The position numbers and the translations under genes are program-made. From the NCBI GenBank assembly GCA_027005635.1, contig JALTLI010000116.1, positions 1-6,874 of the forward strand: a stretch of 6,874 nucleotides of DNA, in the 5' to 3' direction. Under the pieces are notes generated by a model that was not told the origin of the DNA, ran no database searches, and saw nothing but the letters and a program-made list of their open reading frames with translations. Source of the DNA: Alphaproteobacteria bacterium. GTDB lineage: Bacteria > Pseudomonadota > Alphaproteobacteria > UBA2136 > JALTLI01. This document shows positions 1 through 5,499 of the stretch, one piece after another. Position 1 is the first letter of the stretch, and every line of letters starts with the position of its first letter.

Positions 1-62
1 ATACCATACCCACAAAGAGTAATTCATAATAGTATTATTAAATAGTTAAGCATCAAATATAA

Positions 63-103
63 TGTATACTAGCATATAGGGGCTACATTATATAGTGTAT
101 ACA
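63..103. repeat. Inverted TGTATAC / GTATACA pair
   Basis: TGTATAC at 63-69 is answered by its exact reverse complement GTATACA at 97-103, with 27 bases between. A further GTATACA lies at 175-181, and a TGTATAC lies at 3070-3076 in the other intergenic region. The core GTATAC is itself palindromic, so this could be a set of operator half-sites. It could also be chance in such AT-rich DNA. No gene next to it shows what it would regulate, and the function is unknown. Confidence 0.25.
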
Positions 104-119
104 AGTGATTAAAAAGGCA

Positions 120-139
120 CACAACCACAATATGTTGTG
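120..139. repeat. Short hairpin, CACAAC / GTTGTG
   Basis: CACAAC (120-125) pairs perfectly with GTTGTG (134-139) across an 8-base loop. No T-run follows on either strand, so it is not a typical terminator. It belongs to the chain of small stems in the gene-free first 600 bases. The role is unknown. Confidence 0.25.
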
Positions 140-209
140 ATGTATATTTAAATATTTTACAGAAAAATATTGCGGTATACACTTTGTTGGAATACTATAT
201 AATCACTTC

Positions 210-227
210 AATAGAGATAGCTCTATT
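210..227. repeat. Perfect 7-bp hairpin with 4-base loop
   Basis: AATAGAG (210-216) and CTCTATT (221-227) are exact reverse complements around the loop ATAG. The nearest T-run on the plus strand (TTTT, a few bases further on) is interrupted by cytosines, so this is at best a poor terminator for something entering from the left edge. It could also be part of a structured transcript. Confidence 0.3.
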
Positions 228-304
228 AATCCCTTTTCTAAGTAAAATATCTTAACGACTCTTATAATTAATAATAATAAAAAAATATTTGAGTTACAGT
301 TATT

Positions 305-349
305 CCACCAGAAAAACAAGCTAGGTAACTAGCAGCAAGAGGAAAGTGG
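305..349 (+). other. Possible structured RNA element, GNRA-capped stem
   Basis: GCTAG (320-324) and CTAGC (329-333) form a perfect 5-bp stem closed by GTAA, a GNRA-type tetraloop if transcribed from the plus strand. CCAC (305-308) can pair with GTGG (346-349) outside it, leaving purine-rich internal loops. That layout resembles a folded RNA, but the outer stem is only 4 bp. I match it to no known riboswitch or ribozyme consensus. Confidence 0.2.
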
Positions 350-390
350 TTAACGATAAATAATAAAAATAATAATTTATTTTTTATATT

Positions 391-602
391 TAAACCTATC
401 TAATAATTAGGTTTAGCACAGAATGTGCATTATAGGAGGATATTTTGCTTTTTTAAAAACCGTGGAAACGTAAGCATATACTTATATGTGCGTCCCGCGA
501 AAGTTTTATAAAAGTAAAATATACCCTATAAAATCAATTATTGGATAGGTTCTTTCGATAGGCAGACACATGTTATAGCAATATAATGGGTGTCTCTTTT
601 TT
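391..602 (+). ncRNA. Candidate small structured RNA gene
   Basis: No protein-coding frame is convincing here, yet the stretch is full of stems and ends in a strong plus-strand terminator. In order: TAAACCTA/TAGGTTTA (391-398 with 408-415, perfect 8 bp); GCAC/GTGC (416-419 with 425-428); a longer bulged stem at about 461-512, closed by AAAAC/GTTTT, whose inner part pairs GCATATA with TATATGT through one wobble; ACCCTAT/ATAGGT with one bulge (523-529 with 545-550); then the terminator. A TATATT at 385-390 could be its -10 box, though I see no clear -35. I see no tmRNA, SRP, 6S or RNase P signature. The alternative is the 3' untranslated tail of a gene lying left of the window. An AGGAGG at 435-440 is followed by no usable start codon. 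Confidence 0.35.
564..602 (+). terminator. Rho-independent terminator facing ftsK
   Basis: AGACAC (564-569) pairs with GTGTCT (590-595), and TTATA (573-577) pairs with TATAA (582-586) around a GCAA tetraloop. The bases between allow two G-U pairs and one A-G mismatch, so the hairpin is nearly continuous. Six Ts follow on the plus strand (597-602). On the minus strand the hairpin is followed by GCC rather than T, so it mainly stops plus-strand transcripts arriving from the left, though it may also help end ftsK mRNA, whose stop codon is only a few bases away. Confidence 0.75.
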
Positions 603-610
603 ATTGTAAT

Positions 611-2854
611 TTAATAACCATTTTCAGGGGTGGCACGTATTATAACTTCTCGTTTACCAACATGGTTAGCCGCACCAATTAAACCATCTTCTTCCATTTT
701 ATCAATTAATGATGCCGCACGGTTATAGCCAATTTTTAAATGACGCTGAATAAATGATGTAGATGCTTTTTGTTCTCTTGCTACTACTTCAATTGCTTGT
801 TTGTATAACGGGTCATCATCACCAACATTGCTTGCACTACCCGCTCCACCACCTGCACTAGGTTCAGAGAAAATATCATTAACATAATTAGGTTCAGATT
901 GAGATTTAATATATTCAGCAACAGAAATACACTCTTCTTCTGTTACAAAAGCACCGTGCATACGCTCTATTCCTGTAGATCCATTGCCCATATAAAGCAT
1001 ATCACCTTTACCAAGTAATTGTTCGGCACCCATTTGATCTAATACCGTTCTAGAATCAATTTTTGAAGTAACATTAAATGACATTCTGGTTGGAATATTC
1101 GCTTTAATTAAGCCAGTAACCACATCAACACTCGGACGTTGAGTAGCAACAAGTAGATGCATACCAGCAGCCCTAGCCATTTGAGCAATCCGTGCAATAG
1201 AAACCTCAACTTCTTTTCCTGCAACCATCATTAAATCACTAAGTTCATCAATAATAATAACAATATACGGGAGTTCTGCATCACAAAGAGGCTGTTCTTC
1301 CATTATTGGTTTACCTGTTGTTGGTTCAAAACCTGTTTGGACAATTCTAGTTGGTGGTTCATCTTTTGCCATGCAATCTGCGAATTTTGCATTAAAGCTC
1401 TGAATATTTTTCACTCCAAAATCTGCCATAAGCTTGTATCTGCGTTCCATTTCTCTGGTCGCCCACTTTAAGGCAGCCGATGCTTTATGCGGATCAGTTA
1501 TAACTGGGGTTAATAAATGAGGTATTTCATTATAACCAGAAAGTTCTAGCATTTTAGGATCTATCATAATTAAGCGCAGTTGCTCTGGTGATAGTTTATA
1601 TAACAAACTTAAAATAAACGCATTCATAGCCACAGATTTACCAGAACCTGTAGTACCAGCAATAAGAACATGAGGCATAGTTGCTATATCTGCATAGGTA
1701 GGCACACCAGCTGTATCTACACCTAAAGCAACTGTTAGTTTTCCAGGGTTGGCTTCAAAACTTTCGGTATTTAAAAGCTCTTTTAATGTTACAGTTTTAC
1801 GGTTTCTGTTTGGCATTTCTATACCGATAACCGTTCTTCCAGGGATTGGAGCAATTCTGATTGCCATTGCGCCCATTGCTCGGGCTAAATCATTAGCTAA
1901 GCCTACAATTGTAGATGTTTTAACACCCGCCGCTGGTTCAAGTTCATAAATAGTAATAACTGGCCCTGGGCAAATTTTTGTTATACTTCCAACTACACCA
2001 AAGTTTTTAAGTTGGGTTTCTAGCTGTTTAGCATTTTGGTTTAAAGCCGATTCAGATTCATCTTTGTTACTAACCTTTACTTCATCTAATAAATGCAGTG
2101 GTGGTAAATTATAATCATCACCTAAATTAAGTGGTAAATCTGTTTGTTTTTCTTGCTCTTCACGCTTAGATTTTGTTTCAAAATTATTGCGTACTCTCTC
2201 AACTTTTGGCTTAAGTTTTTTTAATTGCGGAGATTGCAAAGGTAAATCAAATTGAATACTTTTATTAAATTTAATTCTTTTTAACATTCTAAAAAGTACA
2301 GTAGTAACCTGCTTTAATACATAAAATGTTCTAATTGCTAAATTATATATATCTTCCACTGTAATACCGCTAAGCCACATCATACTTAATAAGGCCGTTA
2401 AAAATGCCAAAGTAAAAGTGCCAAAAGTACCTAAAAAGTGCATTAAAATTGAAGTTATTAATTTACCAGTTAAACCACCTTCAGGTGAAACAATAGTAGG
2501 ATCAATAACATGATAAATAACATCTATATTAAAAAGTAAAATAGGTATAACTGTAATAATAACGGCAGGATGAGGGATTGGCTTATGACTTAACAATAAA
2601 AATGCTACATAACCAATAATAATGGGCAAACTATAAGATGCATAACCAAAATTTTGAAAGAATAAATCAGCTAAATAAGAACCTATCAAACCACCACTAT
2701 TATGAATTTTTAAAACAGGTGTAGCATGATTAAAAGAAGGATCTATGGCATTATAAGTAAAGAAGCTAAGTATAGTATAAAAAGATACAAATGCCAGTAA
2801 AACACCAACAACTTCTAATACCCTATGTTGTAAGAAAGATTGTGACTTGGCCAC
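611..2854 (-). CDS. ftsK: DNA translocase FtsK
   Basis: Membrane-anchored, septum-located ATPase that pumps double-stranded DNA to clear the terminus into daughter cells and activates XerCD recombination at dif (family knowledge). The 747-residue product has about four hydrophobic segments (near 12-33, 72-89, 97-118, 138-160), a short charged linker (about 190-248), and the FtsK alpha domain from about 248 with an ELEPAAGVK stretch at 305-313. The motor follows, with Walker A GTTGSGKS at 400-407 and Walker B ending in IIIDE, D536/E537. A winged-helix gamma domain occupies about 682-744 and contains the GYNRAASLIDKMEEDGLIG motif. All key residues are present and the length is normal for alphaproteobacteria. 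The start is GTG at 2852-2854: a TAA lies in frame two codons upstream and an AAGGG ribosome site sits 7 bases before it. It diverges from the lipoprotein gene and appears monocistronic within the window. Confidence 0.97.
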   Translation of the reverse strand: MAKSQSFLQHRVLEVVGVLLAFVSFYTILSFFTYNAIDPSFNHATPVLKIHNSGGLIGSYLADLFFQNFGYASYSLPIIIGYVAFLLLSHKPIPHPAVIITVIPILLFNIDVIYHVIDPTIVSPEGGLTGKLITSILMHFLGTFGTFTLAFLTALLSMMWLSGITVEDIYNLAIRTFYVLKQVTTVLFRMLKRIKFNKSIQFDLPLQSPQLKKLKPKVERVRNNFETKSKREEQEKQTDLPLNLGDDYNLPPLHLLDEVKVSNKDESESALNQNAKQLETQLKNFGVVGSITKICPGPVITIYELEPAAGVKTSTIVGLANDLARAMGAMAIRIAPIPGRTVIGIEMPNRNRKTVTLKELLNTESFEANPGKLTVALGVDTAGVPTYADIATMPHVLIAGTTGSGKSVAMNAFILSLLYKLSPEQLRLIMIDPKMLELSGYNEIPHLLTPVITDPHKASAALKWATREMERRYKLMADFGVKNIQSFNAKFADCMAKDEPPTRIVQTGFEPTTGKPIMEEQPLCDAELPYIVIIIDELSDLMMVAGKEVEVSIARIAQMARAAGMHLLVATQRPSVDVVTGLIKANIPTRMSFNVTSKIDSRTVLDQMGAEQLLGKGDMLYMGNGSTGIERMHGAFVTEEECISVAEYIKSQSEPNYVNDIFSEPSAGGGAGSASNVGDDDPLYKQAIEVVAREQKASTSFIQRHLKIGYNRAASLIDKMEEDGLIGAANHVGKREVIIRATPENGY

Positions 2855-3200
2855 TATTTAACCCTTTTTTTAATATATTCATATTTTTCTGGTATGACAC
2901 ATTGCTAATAGTTGAATGTATTTATCTTGCCCCCATATACCTTAAACAAGGTAACATACACAACAATTTATTACCATATTTTAGTAAAATTTATAATTGT
3001 AAATTGTATTACATTGTGATGTTTAAGCTACAAAAAAAACTTTCAAAACAACAAAAATACAACTAGTGATGTATACCATTTAGTAGGAAAATCAAGACAA
3101 CATATTGTTATAATTATAAATTACTTATACATGTAAAATACTTAACGTGTATAAAAACCACATTTATTAATACATAAAGCAATATAAAAAAAATAAAACC

Positions 3201-3228
3201 TTTACAACTATGTATATAGAGTTAAGAT
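3201..3228 (+). promoter_or_regulatory. Candidate promoter of the lipoprotein gene
   Basis: TTTACA (3201-3206) as -35 and TAAGAT (3223-3228) as -10 are separated by 16 bases. Transcription would begin near 3235, giving a leader of about 85 nt that starts just at the hairpin below. Each box departs from the sigma-70 consensus, and AT-rich DNA offers competing boxes, for example the TATATA at 3213-3218. Confidence 0.35.
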
Positions 3229-3237
3229 ATTCGGAGG

Positions 3238-3278
3238 TCACTTTTAATTTATAGCCCCTAGCCGTGAACTAAAAGTGA
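3238..3278 (+). promoter_or_regulatory. Leader hairpin upstream of the lipoprotein
   Basis: TCACTTTTA (3238-3246) and TAAAAGTGA (3270-3278) are exact 9-base reverse complements around a 23-base loop containing TAGCCCCTAGCC, unusually GC-rich for this region. GTGAA occurs twice, at 3264-3268 and 3275-3279, so TCAC (3238-3241) could pair with either copy, which would allow two alternative folds. GGAGGT just before the stem (3233-3238) looks like a ribosome site but has no start codon at a suitable distance. No known riboswitch class is recognised. Regulation of the downstream lipoprotein is an inference. Confidence 0.45.
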
Positions 3279-3320
3279 ATTTATGCATAAAATAATAACT
3301 AAAAGAAAAGGTCTATAGAT

Positions 3321-3446
3321 ATGAAAGGTCTAAAATTACTATTAGCTCTATCACTTGTATTATTTGCAAGTACTGCGCTAACAGCTTGTGATGACAATAG
3401 CGATGCCGCTACATCAACCTCATTCACTGTTAAAAACGGTGGCTAG
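3321..3446 (+). CDS. Small lipoprotein, 41 residues
   Basis: The reading frame encodes a very small exported lipoprotein. Residues 1-5 (MKGLK) are basic, 6-19 are a hydrophobic core, and L20-T21-A22-C23 is a textbook lipobox, so signal peptidase II would leave a lipidated peptide of only 19 residues that begins CDDNSD and ends in VKNGG. By the E. coli Lol rule, aspartate after the cysteine would favour retention in the inner membrane; whether that rule holds here is unknown. The AAAGG at 3307-3311 lies 9 bases before the ATG. The size recalls entericidin-type and bacteriocin-release lipoproteins, but I see no sequence match to them and propose no function. It lies 223 bases ahead of the large exported protein on the same strand, with no clear terminator between, so the two may be co-transcribed. 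Confidence 0.75.
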   Translation: MKGLKLLLALSLVLFASTALTACDDNSDAATSTSFTVKNGG

Positions 3447-3471
3447 TTAAAGATTTTATTTAGATTTTTGG

Positions 3472-3590
3472 ATGGAATTAATTTTTAGGAATTTTTAAGT
3501 GAAAATAATATGATATTTTGAAGTAATATCGGAATATATTTCAAGAAATAGCAGATTGTTTGCAGCTAAAAATAACAAAAATTAATCCAT
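3472..3590 (+). repeat. Imperfect inverted repeat between lipoprotein and surface protein
   Basis: ATGGAATTAATTTTT (3472-3486) pairs with AAAAATTAATCCAT (3577-3590) over 14 bp with one bulged A. The enclosed 90 bases contain a further near-palindrome: TTGAA and TTCAA flank an AT stem around 3519-3544. No T-run follows on the plus strand, so it is not a standard terminator. In a joint lipoprotein and surface-protein mRNA it would form a large folded spacer that could affect stability or expression ratio. The arms are AT-rich, so chance cannot be excluded. Confidence 0.35.
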
Positions 3591-3620
3591 ACATAAATTT
3601 AAATGTAATCTTATTACTAG

Positions 3621-3636
3621 CGAATATTCGAATATT
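3621..3636. promoter_or_regulatory. Tandem CGAATATT, possible operator or leader site
   Basis: CGAATATT occurs twice head to tail (3621-3628 and 3629-3636), and the first ten bases form the perfect palindrome CGAATATTCG. It ends 33 bases before the ATG of the large exported protein, a position suited to an operator or to part of its 5' leader. I could not identify reliable -35 and -10 boxes around it, so its role is open. Confidence 0.3.
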
Positions 3637-3669
3637 AATAAAAATTAAAACAAGAAGGAAAATTTGAAA

Positions 3670-5298
3670 ATGAACAAATTTCTTAAATCAGCACTAGTTG
3701 TAGCTGGTGTAGCCGGAGCATTCAGCGCAGCTGAAGCAAACGCTGTATCACTTACAGTAGTGATCGACAAAATCGAAATTGTTAAGGATGCAGATAACTA
3801 TCCTAACACAGCAACAACAATCTTTGAGCCTCGTAGTTCAATCGGTGAATCAGCAACTAAAACAGTTGATTTATTTGATGCAACTGAAAAACTTGGTACA
3901 GCATACACACTTCGTAAGCCATCTTCAGGTGAATACGAATCACTACTAGTTACATTTAGTGAAATTAAAGCTGTTTCTGGTTCATCAGAAGTTGATTTAC
4001 TTGCTCAATACAAAACTGCTGGTATTTTAAGCTCAACAGGTACTAACGGTACTATGGTTTTTGGTAACATTGGTTCTGGTGCAGCTTCTGTTGGTACTAT
4101 CTTAACAGCTACTTCAATTGCTCCAATGCAGCCTATTATTGCAAATGGTTCAAGCGATGTAACTCTACCAACACTAGATTTTTACCTACCATCATCAACT
4201 TTAGTTGCTAACGGTTCAAGTATTGCTTTAACACAGTTCCCACGTCCTGTTCTTTCTGCAAGCCAAGCTACAGATAGTGCAAGTATTGCTAACGTAATTG
4301 TAGATGTTGATGCTAACACTGCGTTTACAAGCGCTACAGGTTGGACATTAGACGCTTCTGTTGTAACAGTTGGTCTATTTGATAACACAGTTCCTGAAAC
4401 TCCTTTAGTTTCTACAACATTTACTGCTGTAACTCCAACTGTTGTTAAGCAAGTTACATTTATTGATGCACCTAGAAGTGAATCAGCAGAAATTTACCCA
4501 ATTGCTTGGATAGATTTAGACGGTAACGGTAACCTAGATAAAGACGAATACTACACAGTTGCTGAAACAGTTCGTGCAAACAACGGTATTACTATTTCTG
4601 GTACAGCAGATATTTCTGCATCAGACGTATTAATTGTTGAAGGTGCTACAAACGGTATTCTTGATGTTGCTGGTTTAACTTTCCCAGGTCGTACAATTTC
4701 AATTACTGTTGAAATGGCTAACGCAGTATCTGCTTCTGCTGCTAGTGATTGTGCTGCTGCTGGTGATATAGCTACAGATACTGGTTTAACAGCTAACGCT
4801 GCTGCTTTAAGTGGTGTTGCAGGTGTTGCAAGTTGTGGTACTGCTACAAATAGTTCTGTAACAGTTATTTACGCAATGAACTCTGCTGGTACTATTTCAC
4901 AATCAGTTGAATTAGCAACTTACCTAGCTACTGGTTCTGGTGCTAACTCTACTATTGATGCAACTGACGATGTTGATGTACTTCTTAAAAACACAACTCA
5001 GTTTGATTCAATGGGTAATGTAAGTTACTTCTCTGATACTGCTACAAGTGGTCGTGTACTTATTACAGGTGTACCTGCATTTGATACAGCTTTTGCTAGT
5101 GACCTAAACGGTGCTACATACGCTGCTGCTGCTGCTATCAACTGGGGAAGTTCTGGCGGTTCTTCAGCACCTGAAACAGATACTACTACAATTGGTAGTG
5201 CTGCTAGTGCTGATGCAACAATCGCAGTTGGTGCTTCAGTTGGTAATACTACTGTTATTGATAGTAGTGCTACAGTTGACTTTGGTACATTTAACTAA
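3670..5298 (+). CDS. Large exported surface-type protein with a calcium loop
   Basis: I do not recognise a named family. The 542-residue product opens with a clear Sec signal peptide (MNKFLKSALVVAGVAGAFSA), probably cleaved after A-N-A near residue 25. The mature part is rich in Ala, Thr, Ser, Val and Gly, with alternating beta-strand patterns and no membrane helix. Residues about 200-310 resemble a beta-sandwich bearing an EF-hand-like loop, DLDGNGNLDKDE (282-293), with Asp/Asn at 1, 3, 5, 7 and 9 and Glu at 12. The only cysteines are C361 and C389, a likely disulfide. The tail is a Gly/Ser/Thr stretch ending DFGTFN. Codons favour AAC for Asn and GGT for Gly, unlike the AAT-rich gspC, which suggests high expression. 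The ATG at 3670 is preferred over a TTG at 3664 because AAGGA (3655-3659) is 10 rather than 4 bases away. It may be an S-layer, pilus-like or secreted adhesin protein; secretion by type II is only suggested by gspC next door. Confidence 0.8.
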   Translation: MNKFLKSALVVAGVAGAFSAAEANAVSLTVVIDKIEIVKDADNYPNTATTIFEPRSSIGESATKTVDLFDATEKLGTAYTLRKPSSGEYESLLVTFSEIKAVSGSSEVDLLAQYKTAGILSSTGTNGTMVFGNIGSGAASVGTILTATSIAPMQPIIANGSSDVTLPTLDFYLPSSTLVANGSSIALTQFPRPVLSASQATDSASIANVIVDVDANTAFTSATGWTLDASVVTVGLFDNTVPETPLVSTTFTAVTPTVVKQVTFIDAPRSESAEIYPIAWIDLDGNGNLDKDEYYTVAETVRANNGITISGTADISASDVLIVEGATNGILDVAGLTFPGRTISITVEMANAVSASAASDCAAAGDIATDTGLTANAAALSGVAGVASCGTATNSSVTVIYAMNSAGTISQSVELATYLATGSGANSTIDATDDVDVLLKNTTQFDSMGNVSYFSDTATSGRVLITGVPAFDTAFASDLNGATYAAAAAINWGSSGGSSAPETDTTTIGSAASADATIAVGASVGNTTVIDSSATVDFGTFN

Positions 5299-5323
5299 GC
5301 TAACGCTTAATCAAAACCAAATT

Positions 5324-5351
5324 AGAGAGAGCTTCGGCTCTCTCTTTTTTT
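5324..5351 (+). terminator. Strong terminator of the surface-protein gene
   Basis: AGAGAGAGC (5324-5332) pairs perfectly with GCTCTCTCT (5337-5345) around a TTCG loop. This is the very stable C(UUCG)G tetraloop, and it is followed by a run of Ts to 5351. It begins 26 bases after the stop codon and separates this gene from gspC, so gspC needs its own promoter. Confidence 0.93.
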
Positions 5352-5416
5352 ATTTCTCATAATGTTTGTTTTTAGAATAAAAAGCTCCACCAACCAAAAA
5401 TGTCATATTAAAAGCA

Positions 5417-5450
5417 AGCTATCCTGTGATTTTAATCACTTAGGATTGCT
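5417..5450. promoter_or_regulatory. Hairpin upstream of the gspC promoter
   Basis: AGCTATCCT (5417-5425) pairs with AGGATTGCT (5442-5450) with a single T-T mismatch, and the stem continues as GTGAT/ATCAC (5426-5430 with 5435-5439) after a 2-base bulge. No T-run follows on the plus strand. On the minus strand only a short TTTT comes close, with no minus-strand gene to serve. It ends 15 bases before the gspC -35 box, so an operator or protein-binding site is possible. Confidence 0.4.
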
Positions 5451-5465
5451 ATACATTATATAAAC

Positions 5466-5493
5466 TTGTAAAATTAGCAAAATTCCTTATAAT
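5466..5493 (+). promoter_or_regulatory. Promoter of gspC, predicting a leaderless mRNA
   Basis: TTGTAA (5466-5471) and a perfect TATAAT (5488-5493) are 16 bases apart. The -10 box ends only six bases before the ATG, so the usual start of transcription falls on the A of the start codon. No Shine-Dalgarno sequence is present (CCACCT precedes ATG), which agrees with a leaderless transcript. An upstream promoter giving a longer leader is the alternative. Confidence 0.6.
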
Positions 5494-5499
5494 CCACCT

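Larger units (their letters stand above)
2855..3320. other. Divergent intergenic region
   Basis: This 466-base AT-rich spacer separates ftsK (minus) from the lipoprotein gene (plus), so it should carry promoters for both. A perfect 6-bp inverted repeat, TACCTT (2938-2943) with AAGGTA (2948-2953), lies about 85 bases upstream of the ftsK start and could be an operator; no partner regulator is visible. I could not pick an ftsK promoter with confidence. The right end holds the promoter and hairpin listed separately. An open frame running through the left part lacks coding character and overlaps the start of ftsK. Confidence 0.6.

Noticed and set aside
435..457. AGGAGG as start of a small gene before ftsK
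   Set aside because: The only nearby start, a TTG, meets a stop codon after two more codons.
1749..1949. Plus-strand frame of 66 codons inside ftsK
   Set aside because: It lies antisense to the conserved ATPase core of ftsK, has no ribosome site, and its residues reflect the opposite strand's codons.
2791..3066. Plus-strand frame of 91 codons across the ftsK start
   Set aside because: It overlaps the 5' end of ftsK on the other strand, continues into AT-rich spacer, and its hydrophobic and lysine-rich residues look compositional.
3100..3130. dif-like site near ftsK
   Set aside because: AT-rich palindromic sequence is present, but I cannot match XerC and XerD arms around a 6-base centre, and proximity to ftsK is not evidence.
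3664..3669. TTG at 3664 as start of the surface protein
   Set aside because: It would lie only 4 bases after AAGGA, while ATG at 3670 has a normal 10-base spacing and gives a standard signal peptide.
4182..4388. Minus-strand frame of 68 codons inside the surface-protein gene
   Set aside because: It is antisense to a well-supported gene with strong codon bias and has no start signals.
5111..5362. Leucine-rich plus-strand frame overlapping the surface-protein end
   Set aside because: The Leu/Val runs arise from GCT and GTT repeats read in another frame, and the frame runs through the terminator hairpin.
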